This document shows positions 1-15,000 of a DNA stretch of 64,000 nt, in pieces. A program made the position numbers and the translations under genes. A model generated the notes under the pieces. That model did no database searches. It saw nothing but the letters and a program-made list of their open reading frames with translations, and was not told where the DNA came from. The stretch is from Hippasteria phrygiana (taxonomy: Eukaryota; Echinodermata; Asteroidea; Valvatida; Goniasteridae), in NCBI GenBank assembly GCA_037893225.1, contig JAZGUH010000411.1, positions 1 to 64,000 on the forward strand, read 5' to 3'. The stretch's first letter is position 1; the number at the start of each line of letters is the position of its first letter.

Positions 1-3000
1 CTACATGTTTGCAATTATCGGCGGCTTCTTAGAGTTAACACTTGTGGAGAAATTCAACCTCGCAATGTATATTTTCTTCCCGGCCACCATCCTCTGTGCA
101 GATTACCTTCTATTTATTTGCTCCATGCCTGTCAAATTCCCTGGGGTATGGACTTGCTTTACTCATCATAATTGCATGAAATATCAACCAAATTCAGTAA
201 TTTTGACATGTATGGATAGCTTAGATCTGGCGCTACATGTTTGCAATTATCGGCGGCTTCTTAGAGTTAAAACTTGTGGAGAAATTCAAACCTCGCATGT
301 ATATTTTCTTCCGGGCCACCATCTGTGTGCAGATTACCTTCTATTTATTGCTCCATGCCTGTCAAATTCCTGGGGTATGACTTGCTTTACTCATTCATAA
401 TTGCATGAAATATCAACCAAATTCAGTAATTTTGACATGTATGGATAGCTTAGATCTGGCGCTACATGTTGCAAATTATCGGCGGCTTCTTTGAGTTAAC
501 ACTTGTGGAGAAAATTCAAACCTCGCAATGTATATTTTCTTCCCGGCCACCATCTGTGTGCAGATTACCTCTTATTTATTGCTCCATGCCTGTCAATTCC
601 CTGGGGTATGGACTTGCTTTACTCATTCATAATTGCATGAAATATCAACCAAATTCAGTAATTTTGACATGTATGGATAGCTTAGATCTGGCGCTACATG
701 TTGCAATTATCGGCGGGCATTCTTAGAGTTAAAACTGGTGGAGAAAATTCAAACCTCGCAATGAATATTTTCTTTCCGGCCAACATCTGTGTGCATATTA
801 CCTTCTATTTATTGCTCCATGCCTGTCAAATTCCCTGGGGTATGACTGCTTTACTCATTCATAATTGCATGAAATATCAAACCAAATTCAGTAATTTTGA
901 CATGTATGGATAGCTTAGATCTGGCGCTACATGTTGCAATTATCGGCGGCTTCTTAGAGTTAACACTTGTGGTGACAATTCAAACCTCGCAATGTTTATT
1001 TTCTTCCCGGCCAACATCTGTGTACATGTTACCGTCTATTTATTGCTCCATGCATGTCAAATTCCTGTGGTATGGACTTGCTTTACTCATTCATAATTGC
1101 ATGAAATATCAACCAAATTCAGTAATGTTGACATGTATGGATAGCTTAGATCTGGCGCTACATGTTGCAATTATCGCGGCTTCTTAGAGTTAAAACTTGT
1201 GGAGACAATTCAAACCTCGCAATGTTTATTTTCTTTCCGGCAACATCTGTGTACATGTTACCGTCTATTTATTGCTCCATGCATGGTCAAATTCCCTGGG
1301 GGTATGGACCTTGCTTTACTCATTCATATATGCATGAAATTATCAACCAAATTCAGTAATTTTGACATGTATGGATAGCTTAGATCTGGCGCTACATGTT
1401 GCAATTATCGGCGGCTTCTTAGAGTTAAGGACTTGTGGAGAAAATTCAAACCTCGCAATGTTTATTTTCTTTCCGGCCAACATCTGTGTACATGTAACCG
1501 TCTATTTATTGCTCCATGCATGTCAAATTCCTGGTATGGACTTGCTTTACTCATTCATAATTGCATGAAATATCAACCAAATTCAGTAATTTTGACATGT
1601 ATGGATAGCTTAGATCTGGCGCTACATGTTGCAATTATCGGCGGCTTCTTAGAGTTAAAACTTGTGGAGAAAATTCAAACCTCGGCAATGTATATTTTCT
1701 TTCCGGCCAACATCTGTGTGCATATTACCTTCTATTTATTGCTCCATGCCTGTCAAATTCCCTAGGTATGACTTGCTTTACTCATTCATAATTGGCATGA
1801 AATATCAACCAAATTCAGTAATTTTGACATGTAGGATAGCTTAGATCTGGCGCTAACATGTTGCAATTATCGGCGGCTTCTTAGAGTTAACACTTGTGGA
1901 GACAATTCAAACCTCGCAATGTTTATTTTCTTTCCGGCCAACATCTGTGTACATGTTACCGTCTATTTATTGCTCATGCATGTCAAAATTCCCTGGGGTA
2001 ATGGACTTTGCTTTACTCATTCATAATTGCATGAAATATCAAACCAAATTCAGTAATTTTGACATGTATGGATAGGCTTAGATCTGGCGCTACATGTTGC
2101 AATTATCGGCGGGCCCTTCTTAGAGTTAACACTTGTGGAGAAAATTCAAACCTCGCAATGGTTTATTTTTCTTTCCGGCCACCATCTGTGTACATGTAAC
2201 CGTCTATTTATTGCTCCATGCATGTCAAATTCCCTGGGGTATGGACTTGCTTAAGCTCATTCATAATTGCATGAAATATCAACCAAATTCAGTAATTTTG
2301 AACATGTATGGATAGCTTAGATCTGGCGCTACATGTTGCAATTATCGGCGGCTTCTTAGAGTTAAAAACTGGGTGGAGAAAATTCAAACCTCGCAATGAA
2401 TATTTTCTTTCCGCCAACATCTGTGTGCATATTACCTTCTATTTATTGCTCCATGCCTGTCAAATTCCCTGGGGGTAATGACTTGCTTTACTCATTCATA
2501 ATTGCATGAAATATCACCCAAAATTCAGTAATTTTGACATGTATGATAGCTTAGATCTGGCGCTACATGTTGCAATTATCGCGGCTTCTTAGAGTTAACA
2601 CTTGTGGAGACAATTCAAACCTCGCAATGTTTATTTTCTTCCCGGCCAACATCTGTGTACATGTTACCGTCTATTTATTGCTCCATGCATGTCAAATTCC
2701 CTGTGGTATGGACTTGCTTTACTCATTCATAATTGCATGAAATATCAACCAAATCAGTAATGTTGACATGTATGGATAGCTTAGATCTGGCGCTACATGT
2801 TGCAATTATCGGCGGCTTCTTAGAGTTAAAACTTGTGGAGACAATTCAAACCTCGCAATGTTTATTTTCTTTCCGGCCAACATCTGTGTACATGTTACCG
2901 TCTATTTATTGCCTCCATGCATGTCAAATTCCCTGGGGGTATGGACTTGCTTTAACTCATTCATAATTGCATGAAATATCAACCAAATTCAGTAATTTTG

Positions 3001-6000
3001 ACATGTATGGATAGCTTAGATCTGGCGCTACATGTTGCAATTATCGGCGGCTTCTTAGAGTTAAGACTTGTGGAGAAAATGCAAACCTCGCAATGTTTAT
3101 TTTCTTTCCGGCCAACATCTGTGTACATGTAACCGTCTATTTATTGCTCCATGCATGTCAAATTCCCTGGGGTATGGACTTGCTTTACTCATTCATAATT
3201 GCATGAAATATCAACCAAATTCAGTAATTTTGACATGTATGGATAGCTTAGATCTGGCGCTACAATGTTGCAATTATCGGCGGCTTCTTAGAGTTAAAAC
3301 TTGTGGAGAAAATTCAAACCTCGCAATGTATATTTTCTTTCCGCCAACATCTGTGTGCATATTACCTTCTATTTATTGCTCCATGCCTGTCAAATTCCCC
3401 TAGGTATGACTTGCTTTACTCATTCATAATTGCATGAAATATCAACCAAATTCAGTAATTTTGACATGTATGGATAGCTTAGATCTGGCGCTACATGTTG
3501 CAATTTATCGGCGGCTTCTTAGAGTTAACACTTGTGGAGACAATTCAAACCTCGCAATGTTTATTTTCTTTCCGGCCAACATCTGTGTACATGTTACCGT
3601 CTATTTATTGCTCCATGCATGTCAAATTCCCTGGGTATGGACTTGCTTTACTCATTTCATAATTGCATGAAATATCAACCAAATTCAGTAATTTTGACAT
3701 GTATGGATAGCTTAGATCTGCGCTACATGTTGCAATTATCGGCGGCTTCTTAGAGTTAACACTTGTGGGAAGAAAATTCAAACACTCGCAATGTTATTTT
3801 CTTTCCGGCCAACATCTGTGTGCATATTACCTTCTATTTATTGCTCCATGCATGTCAAATTCCCTGGGGTATGACTTGCTTTACTCATTCATAATTGCAT
3901 GAAATATCAACCAAATTCAGTAATTTTGACATGTATGGATAGCTTAGATCTGGCGCTACATGTTGCAATTATCGGCGGCTCTTAGAGTTAAGACTTGTGG
4001 AGAAAATTCAAACCTCGCAATGTTTATTTCTTTCCGGCCAACATCTGTGTACATGTAACCGTCTATTTATTGCTCCATGCATGTCAAATTCCCTGGGGTA
4101 TGGACTTGCTTTACTCATTCATAATTGCATGGAAATATCAACCAAATTCAGTAATTTTGACATGTATGGATAGCTTAGATCTGGCGCTACATGTTGCAAT
4201 TATCGGCGGCTCTTAGAGTTAAAACTGTGGAGAAAATTCAAACCTCGCAATGTTTATTTTCTTTCCCCGCCAACATCTGTGTGCATATTACCTTCTATTT
4301 ATTGCTCCATGCATGTCAAATTCCCTAGGGTATGACTTGCTTTACTCATTCATAATTGCATGAAATATCAACCAAAATTCAGTAATTTTGACATGTATGG
4401 AGTAGCTTAGATCTGGCGCTACATGTTGCAATTATCGGCGGCTTCTTAGAGTTAAAACTTGTGGAGAAAATTCAAACCTCGCAAATGTTTATTTTCTTTC
4501 CGGCCAACATCTGTGTGCATATTACCTTCTATTTATTGCTCCATGCATGTCAAATTCCCTGGGTATGGACTTGCTTTACTCATTCATAATTGCATGAAAT
4601 ATCAACACCAAATTCAGTAATTTTGACATGTATGGATAGCTTAGATCTGGCGCTACATGTTGCAATTATCGGCGGCTTCTAGAGTTAACACTTGTGGAGA
4701 AAATTCAAACCTCGCAATGTTTATTTCTTTTCCGGCCAACATCTGTGTACATGTAACCGTCTATTTATTGCTCCATGCATGTCAAATTCCCTGGGGTATG
4801 GACTTGCTTTACTCATTCATAATTGCATGAATATCAACCAAATTCAGTATTTTGACATGTATGGATAGCTTAGATCTGGCGCTACATGTTGCAATTATCG
4901 GGCGGCTTCTTAGAGTTAACACTTGTGGAGACAATTCAAACCTCGCAATGTTTATTTCTTTCCGGCCAACATCTGTGTACATGTTACCGTCTATTTATTG
5001 CTCCAGCATGTCAAATTCCCTGTGGTATGGACGTGCTTTACTCATTCATAATTGCAATGAAATATCAACCAAATCAGTAATTTTTGACATGTATGGATAG
5101 CTTAGATCTGGCGCTACATGTTGCAATTATCGGCGGGCTTCTAGAGTTAAGACTTTGGAGAAAATTCAAACCTCGCAATGTTTATTTTCTTTCCGGCCAA
5201 CATCTGTGTACATGTAACCGTCTATTTATTGCTCCATGCATGGTCAAATTCCTGGGGTATGGACTTGCTTTACTCATTCATAATTGGCATGAAATTATCA
5301 ACCAAATTCAGTAATTTTGACATGTATGGATAGCTTAGATCTGGCGCTACATGTTGCAATTATCGGCGGCTTCTTAGAGTTAAAACTGGTGAGAAAATTC
5401 AAACCTCGCAATGAATATTTTCTTTCCGGCCAACATCTGTGTGCATATTACCTTCTATTTTATTGCTCCATGCCTGTCAAATTCCCTAGGTATGACTTGC
5501 TTTACTCATTCATAATTGCATGAAATATCAACCAAATTCAGTAATTTTGACATGTAATGGATAGCTTAGATCTGGCGCTACATGTTGCAATTATCGGCGG
5601 GCTTCTTAGAGTTAACACTTGTGGAGACAATTTCAAACCTCGCAAATGTTTATTTTCTTTCCGGCCAACATCTGTGTACATGTTACCGTCTATTTATTGC
5701 TCCATGCATGGTCAAATTCCCTGTGGTATGGACTTGCTTTACTCATTCATAATTGCTTGAAATATCAACCAAATTCAGTAATGTTGACATGTATGGATAG
5801 CTTAGATCTGGCGCTACATGTTGCAATTATCGGCGGCTTCTAGAGTTAAAACTTGTGGAGACAATTCAAACCTCGCAATGTTTATTTTCTTTCCGGCCAA
5901 CATCTGTGTACATGTTACCTTCTATTTATTGCTCCATGCTTGTCAAATTCCCTGGGGTATGACTTGCTTTACTCATTCATAATTGCATGAAATATCAACC

Positions 6001-9000
6001 AAATTCAGTAATTTTGACATGTATGGATAGCTTAGATCTGGCGCTACATGTTGCAATTATCGGCGGCTTCTTAGAGTTAACACTTTGGAGAAAATTCAAA
6101 CCTCGCAATGTTTATTTTCTTTCCGCCAACATCTGTGTGCATATTACCTTCTATTTATTGCTCCATGCATGTCAAATTCCCTGGGGTATGGACTTGCTTT
6201 ACTCATTCATAATTGCATGAAATATCAACCAAATTCAGTAATTTGACATGTATGGATAGCTTAGATCTGGCGCTACATGTGCAATTATCGGCGGCTTCTT
6301 AGAGTTAAGACTTGTGGAGAAAATTCAAACCTCGCAATGTTTATTTTCTTTCCGGCCAACGTCTGTGTACATGTAACCGTCTATTTATTGCTCCTGCATG
6401 TCAAATTCCCTGGGGTATGGACTTGCTTTACTCATTCATAATTGCATGAAATAACAACCAAATTCAGTAATTTTGACATGTATGGATAGCTTAGATCTGG
6501 CGCTACATGTTGCAATTATCGGCGGCTTCTTAGAGTTAAAAACTGGTGGAGAAAATTCAAACCTCGCAATGAATATTTTCTTTCCGGCCAACATCTGTGT
6601 GCATATTACCTTCTATTTATTGCTCCATGCCTGTCAAATTCCCTGGGTATGACTTGCTTTACTCATTCATAATTGCATGAAATATCAACCAAATTCAGTA
6701 ATTTTGACATGTATGGATAGCTTAGATCTGGCGCTACATGTTGCAATTATCGGCGGCTTCTTAGAGTTAAGACTTGTGAGGAAAATTCAAACCTCGCATG
6801 TTTATTTTCTTTCCGGCCAACATCTGTGTACATGTAACCGTCTATTTATTGGCTCCATGCATGTCAAATTCCCTGGGGTATGGACTTGCTTTACTCATTC
6901 ATAATTGCATGAAATATCAACCAAATTCAGTAATTTTTGACATGTATGGATAGCTTAGATCTGGCGCCTACATGTTGCAATTATCGGCGGCTTCTTAGAG
7001 TTTAAAACTTGTGGAGAAAATTCAAACCTCGCAATGTATATTTTCTTTCCGGCCAACATCTGGTGCATATTACCTTCTATTTATTGCTCCATGCCTGTCA
7101 AATTCCCTAGGTATGACTTGCTTTACCTCATTCATAATTGCATGAAATATCAACCAAATTCAGTAATTTTGACATGTATGGATAGCTTAGATCTGGCGCT
7201 ACATGTTGCAATTATCGGCGCTTCTTAGAGTTAACACTTGTGGAGACAATTCAAACCTCGCAATGGTTTATTTTTCTTTCCGGCCAACATCTGTGTACAT
7301 GTTTACCGTCTATTTATTGCTCCATGCATGTCAAATTCCTGGGTATGGACTTGCTTACTCATTCATAATTGCATGAAATATCAACCAAATTCAGTAATTT
7401 TGACATGTATGGATAGCTTAGACTCTGGCGCTACATGTTGCAATTATCGGCGGCTTCTTAGAGTTAAACTTGTGGAGAAATTCAAACCTCGCAATGTTTT
7501 ATTTTCTTTCCGGCCAACATCTGTGTGCATATTACCTTCTATTTATTGCTCCATGCATGTCAAATTCCCTGGGGTATGACTTTGCTTTAACTCATCATAA
7601 TTGCATGAAATATCAACCAAATTCAGTAATTTTGACATGTATGGATAGCTTAGATCTGGCGCTACATGTTGCAATATCGCGGCTTCTTAGAGTTAAGACT
7701 TGTGGAGAAAATTCAAACCTCGCAATGTTTATTTTCTTCCGGCCAACATCTGTGTACATGTAACCGTCTATTTATTGCTCCATGACATGTCAAATTCCCT
7801 GGGGTATGGACTTGCTTACTCATTCATAATTGCATGAAATATCAACCAAATTCAGTAATTTTGACATGTATGGATAGCTTAGATCTGGCGCTACATGTTG
7901 CAATTATCGCGGCTTCTTAGAGTTAAAACTTGTGGAGAAAATTCAAACCTCGCAATGTATATTTTCTTTCCGGCCAACATCTGTGTGCATATTACCTTCT
8001 ATTTATTGCTCCATGCATGTCAAATTCCCTAGGGTATGACTTGCTTTACTCATTCATAATGCATGAATATCAACCAAATTCAGTAATTTTGACATGTATG
8101 GATAGCTTAGATCTGGCGCTACATGTTGCAATTATCGGCGGCTTTCTTAGAGTTAAAACTTGTGGAGAAAATTCAACCTCGCAATGTTTATTTTCTTTCA
8201 CGGCAACATCTGTGTGCATATTACCTTCTATTTATTGCTCCATGCATGTCAAATTCCCTGGGGTATGGACTTGCTTTACTCATTCATAATTGCATGAAAT
8301 ATCAACCAAATTCAGTAATTTTGACATGTATGGATAGCTTAGATCTGGCGCTACATGTTGCAATTATCGGCGGCTTCTTAGAGTTAACCACTTGTGGAGA
8401 AAAATTCAAAACCTCGCCAATGTTTATTTTCTTTCGGCCAACATCTGTGTACATGTAACCGTCTATTTATTGCTCCATGGCATGTCAAATTCCCTGGGGT
8501 ATGGACTTGCTTTACTCATTCATAATTGCATTGAAATATCAACCAAATTCAGTAATTTTGACATGTATGGATAGCTTAGATCTGGCGCTACATGTTGCAA
8601 TTATCGGCGGCTTCTTAGAGGTTAACACTTGTGGAGACCATTCAAACCTCGCAATGTTTATTTTCTTTCCGGCCAACATCTGTGTACATGTTACCAGTCT
8701 ATTTATTGCTCCATGCATGTCAAATTCCCTGTGTAATGGACTTGCTTTACTCATTCATAATTGCATGAAATATCAACCAAATTCAGTAATTTTGACATGT
8801 ATGGATAGCTTAGATCTGGCGCTACATGTTGCAATTATCGCGGCTTCTTAGAGTTTAAGACTTGTGGAGAAAATTCAAACCTCGCAATGTTTGTTTCTTT
8901 CCGCCAACATCTGTGTACATGTAACCGTCTATTTATTGCTCCATGCATGTCAAATTCCCTGGGGTATGGACTTGCTTTACTCATTCATAATTGCATGAAA

Positions 9001-12000
9001 TATCAACCAAATTCAGTAATTTTGACATGTATGGATAGCTTTAGAATCTGGCGCTACATGTTGCAATTATCGGCGGCTTCTTAGAGTTAAAAACTGGTGG
9101 AGAAAATTCTAACCTCGCAATGAATATTTTCTTTCGGCCAACATCTGGTGTGCATATTACCTTCTATTTATTGCTCCATGCCTGTCAAATTCCCTAGGGT
9201 ATGACTTGCTTTACTCATTCATAATTGCATGAAATATCAACCAAATTCAGTAATTTTGACATGTATGGATAGCTTAGATCTGGCGCTACATGTTGCAATT
9301 ATCGGCGGCTTCTTAGAGTTAACACTTGTGGAGACAATTCAAACCTCGCAATGTTTATTTTCTTTCCGGCCAACATCTGTGTACATGTTACCGTCTATTT
9401 ATTGCTCCATGCATGTCAAATTCCCTGTGGTATGGACTTGCTTTACTCATTCATAATTGCATGAAGAATATCAACCAAATTCAGTAATGTTGACATGTAT
9501 GGATAGCTTAGATCTGGCGCTACATGTTGCAATTATCGGCGGCTTCTTAGAGTTAAAACTTGTGGAGACAATTCAAACCTCGGCAATGTTATTTTCTTTC
9601 CGGCCAACATCTGTGTACATGTTACCTTCTATTTATTGCTCCATGCATGTCAAATTCCCTGGGGTATGACTTGCTTTACTCATTCATAATTGCATGAAAT
9701 ATCAACCAAATTCAGTAATTTTGACATGTATGGATAGCTTAGATCTGGCGCTACATGTTGCAATTATCGGCGGCCCCTCTCTTAGAGTTAACACTTGTGG
9801 AGAAAATTCAAACCTCGCAATGTTTATTTTCTTTCCGCCAACATCTGTGGCATATTACCTTCTATTTATTGCTCCATGCATGTTCAAATTCCCTGGGGGT
9901 ATGGACTTGCTTTACTCATTCATAATTTGCATGAAATATCAACCAAATTCAGTAATTTTGACATGTATGGATAGCTTAGATCTGGCGCTACATGTTGCAA
10001 TTATCGGCGGCTTCTAGAGTTAAGACTTGTGGAGAAAATTCAAACCTCGCAATGTTTATTTTCTTTCCGGCCAACGTCTGTGTACATGTAACCGTCTATT
10101 TATTGCTCCATGCATGTCAAATTCCCTGGGGTATGGACTTGCTTTACTCATTCATAATTGCATGAAATATCAACCAAATTCAGTAATTTTGACATGTATG
10201 GATAGCCTTAGATCTGGCGCTACATGTTGCAATTACGGCGGCTTCTTAGAGTTAAAACTGGTGGAGAAAATTCAACCTCGCAATGAATATTTTCTTTCCG
10301 GCCCAACATCTGTGTGCATATTACCTTCTATTTATTGCTCCATGCCTGTCAAATTCCCTGGGTATGACTTGCTTTACTCATTCATAATTGCATGAAATAT
10401 CAACCAAATTCAGTAATTTTGACATATATGGATAGCTTAGATCTGGCGCTACATGTTGCAATTATCGGCGGCTTCTTAGAGTTAACACTTTGGAGACAAT
10501 TCAAACCTCGCAATGTTTATTTTCTTCCCGGCCAACATCTGTGTACATGTTACCGTCTATTTATTGCTCCATGCATGTCAAATTCCCTGTGTATGGACTT
10601 GCTTTACTCATTCATAATTGCATGAAATATCAACCAAATTCAGTAATGTTGACATGTATGGATAGCTTAGATCTGGCGCTACATGTTGCAATTATCGGCG
10701 GCTCTTAGAGTTAAAACTTGTGGAGACAATTCAAAACCTCGCAATGTTTATTTTCTTTCCGGGCCAACATCTGTGTACATGTTACCGTCTATTTATTGCT
10801 CCATGCATGTCAAATCCCTGGGTGTATGGACTTGCTTTACTCATTCATAATTGCATGAAATATCAACCAAATTCAGTAATTTTGACATGTATGGATAGCT
10901 TAGATCTGGCGCTACATGTTGCAATTATCGGCGGCTTCTAGAGTTAAGACTTGTGGAGAAAATTCAAACCTCGCAATGTTTATTTTCTTTCCGGCCAACA
11001 TCTGTGTACATGTAACCGTCTATTTATTGCTCCATGCATGTCAAATTCCCTGGGGTATGGACTTGCTTTACTCATTCATAATTGCATGAAATATCAACCA
11101 AATTCAGTAATTTTGACATGTATGGATAGCTTAGATCTGGCGCTACATGTTGCCATTATCGGCGGCTTCTTAGAGTTAAAAACTTGTGAGAAAATTCAAA
11201 CCTCGCAATGTATATTTTCTTTCCGGCCAACATCTGTGTGCATATTACCTTCTATTTATTGCTCCATGCCTGTCAAATTCCCTAGGGTATGACTTGCTTT
11301 ACTCATTCATATTGCATGAAATATCAACCAAATTCAGTAATTTTGACATGTATGGATAGCTTAGATCTGGCGCTACATGTTGCAATTTCGCGGCTTCTTA
11401 GAGTTAAGACTTGTGGAGAAAATTCAAACCTCGCAATGTATATTTTCTTTCCGGCAACATCTGTGTGCATATTACCTTCTATTTATTGCTCCATGCCTGT
11501 CAAATTCCTAGGGTATGACTTGCTTTACTCATTCATAATTGCATGAAATATCAACCAAATTCAGTAATTTTGACATGTATGGATAGCTTAGATCTTGGCG
11601 CTACATGTTTGCAAATTATCGGGCGGCTTCTTAGAGTAAGACTTGTGGAGAAAATTCAAACCCTCGCAATGTTTATTTTCTTTCCGGCCAACATCTGTGT
11701 ACATGTAACCGTCTATTTATTGCTCCATGCATGTCAAATTCCCTGGGGGTATGGACTTGCTTTACTCATTCTAATTGCATGAAATATCAACCAAATCAGT
11801 AATTTTGACATGTATGGATAGCTTAGATCTGGCGCTACATGTTGCAATTATCGGCGGCTTCTTAGAGTTAAAACTGGTGGAGAAAATTCAAACCTCGCAA
11901 TGAATATTTTCTTTCCGGCCAACATCTGTGTGCATATTACCTTCTATTTATTGCTCCCATGCCTGTCAAATTCCCTAGGGTATGACTTGCTTTACTCATT

Positions 12001-15000
12001 CATATTGCATGAAATATCAAACCAAATTCAGTAATTTTGACATGTATGGATAGCTTAGATCTGGCGCTACATGTTGCAATTATCGGCGGCTTCTTAGAGT
12101 TAACACTTGTGGTGACAATTCAAACCTCGCAATGTTTATTTTCTTTCCGGCCAACATCTGTGTACATGTTACCGTCTATTTATTGCTCCATGCATGTCAA
12201 ATTCCCTGGGTATGGACTTGCTTTACTCATTCATAATTGCATGAAATATCAACCAAATTCAGTAATTTTGACATGTATGGATAGCTTAGATCTGGCGCTA
12301 CATGTTTGCAGTTATCGGCGGCTTCTTAGAGTTAGACTTGTGGAGAAAATTCAAACCTCGCAATGTTTATTTTCTTTTCCCGGCCAACATCTGTGTACAT
12401 GTAACCGTCTATTTATTGCTCCATGCATGTCCAAATTCCCTGGGGTATGGACTTGCTTTACTCATTCATAATTGCATGAAATATCAACCAAATTCAGTAA
12501 TTTTGACATGTATGGATAGCTTAGATCTGGCGCTACATGTTGCAATTATCGGCGGCTTCTTAGAGTTAAAACTTGTGGAGAAAATTCAAACCTCGCAATG
12601 TTATTTTCTTTCCGGCCAACATCTGTGTGCATATTACCCTTCTATTTATTGCTCCATGCCTGTCAAATTCCCTAGGGTATGACTTGCTTTACTCATTCAT
12701 AATTGCATGAAAATATCAACCAAATTCAGTAATTTTGACATGTATGGATAGCTTAGATCTGGCGCTTACATGTTGCAATTATCGGCGGCTTCTTAGAGTT
12801 AACACTTGTGGAGAAAATACAAACCTCGCAATGTTTATTTTCTTTCCGGCCAACATCTGTGTGCATATTACCTTCTATTATTGCTCCATGCATGTCAAAT
12901 TCCCTGGGGTATGGACTTGCTTTACTCATTCATAATTGCATGAAATATCAACCAAATTCAGTAATTTTGACATGTATGATAGCTTAGATCTGGCGCTACA
13001 TGTTGCAATTATCGCGGCTTCTTAGAGTTAAGACTTGTGGAGAAAATTCAAACCTCGCAATGTTTATTTTCTTTCCGGCCAACGTCTGTGTACATGTAAC
13101 CGTCTATTATTGCTCATGGCATGTCAAATTCCCTGGGGTATGGACTTGCTTTACTCATTCATAATTGCATGAAATATCAACCAAATTCAGTAATTTTGAC
13201 ATGTATGGATAGCTTAGATCTGCGCTACATGTTGCAATTATCGGCGGCTTCTTAGTGTTAAAACTGGTGGAGAAAATTCAAACCTCGCAATGAATATTTT
13301 TCTTTCCGGCCAACATCTGTGTGCATATTACCTTCTATTTATTGCTCCATGCCTGTCAAATTCCCCTGGGTATGACTGCTTTACTCATTCATAATTGCAT
13401 GAAATATCAACCAAATTCAGTAATTTTGACATGTATGGATAGCTAGATCTGCGCTACATGTTGCAATTATCGGCGGCTTGCTAGAGTTAACACTTGTGGA
13501 GACAATTCAAACCTCGCAATGTTTATTTTCTTCCCGGCCAACATCTGTGTACATGTTACCGTCTATTTATTGCTCCATGCATGTCAAAGTCCCTGTGGTA
13601 TGGACTTGCTTTTACTCATTCATAATTGCATGAAATATCAACCAATTCAGTAATGTTGATCATGTATGGATAGCTTAGATCTGGCGCTACATGTTGCAAT
13701 TATCGGCGGCTTCTTAGAGTTAAAACTTGTGGAGACAATTCAAACTCGCAATGTTTATTTTCTTTCCGGCCAACATCTGTGTACATGGTTACCGTCTATT
13801 TATTGCTCCATGCATGTCAAAATTCCCTGGGGTATGGACTTGCTTTACTCATTCATAATTGCATGAAATATCAACCAAATTCAGTAATTTTGACATGTAT
13901 GGATAGGCTTAGATCTGGCGCTACATGTTGCAATTATCGGCGGCTTCTTAGAGTTAAGACTTGTGGAGAAAATTCAAACCTCGCAATGTTATTTTCTTTC
14001 CGGCCAACATCTGTGTACATGTAACCGGTCTATTTATTGCTCCATGCATGTCAAATTCCCTGGGGGTATGGACTTGCTTTACTCATTCATATTGCATGAA
14101 ATATCAACCAAATTCAGTAATTTTGACATGTATGGATAGCTTTAGATCTGGCGCTACATTGTTGCAATTATCGGCGGCTTCTTAGAGTTAAAACTTGTGG
14201 AGAAAATTCAAACTCGCAATGTATATTTTCTTTCCGGCCAACATCTGTGTGCATATTACCTTCTATTTATTGCTCCATGCCTGTCAAATTCCCTAGGGTA
14301 TGACTTGCTTTACTCATTCATAATTGCATGAAATATCAACCAAATTCAGTAATTTTGACATGTATGGATAGCTTAGATCTGGCGCTACATGTTGCAATTA
14401 TCGGCGGCTTCTTAGAGTTAACACTTGTGGAGACAATTCAAACCTCGCAATGTTATTTTCTTTCCGGCCAACATCTGTGTACATGTTACCGTCTATTTAT
14501 TGCTCCATGCATGTCAAATTCCCTGGGGTATGGACTTGCTTTACTCATTCATAATTGCATGAAATATCAACCAAATTCAGTAATGTTGACATGTATGGAT
14601 AGCTTAGTCTGGCGCTACATGTTGCAATTATCGGCGCTTCTTAGAGTTAACACTTGTGGAGACAATTCAAACCTCGCAATTTTATTTTCTTTCCGGCCAA
14701 CATCTGTGTACATGTTACCGTCTATTTATTGCTCCATGCATGTCAAATTCCCTGGGTATGGACTTGCTTTACTCATTCATAATTGCATGAAATATCAACC
14801 AAATTCAGTTAATTTTGACATGTATGGATAGCTTAGATCTGGCGCTACATGTTGCAATTATCGGCGGCTTCTTAGAGTTAAGACTTGTGAGAAAATTCAA
14901 ACCTCGCAATGTTTATTTTCTTTCCGGCCAACGTCTGTGTACATGTAACCGTCTATTTATTGCTCCTTGCATGTCCAAAATTCCCTGGGTATGGACTTGC

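Noticed and set aside
14328..14831. 167-codon open frame on the plus strand, the longest in the window
   Set aside because: It runs through two monomers only because local indels in the noisy arm remove stops. The mirrored clean sequence near 20800-21300 does not contain an equivalent long frame.
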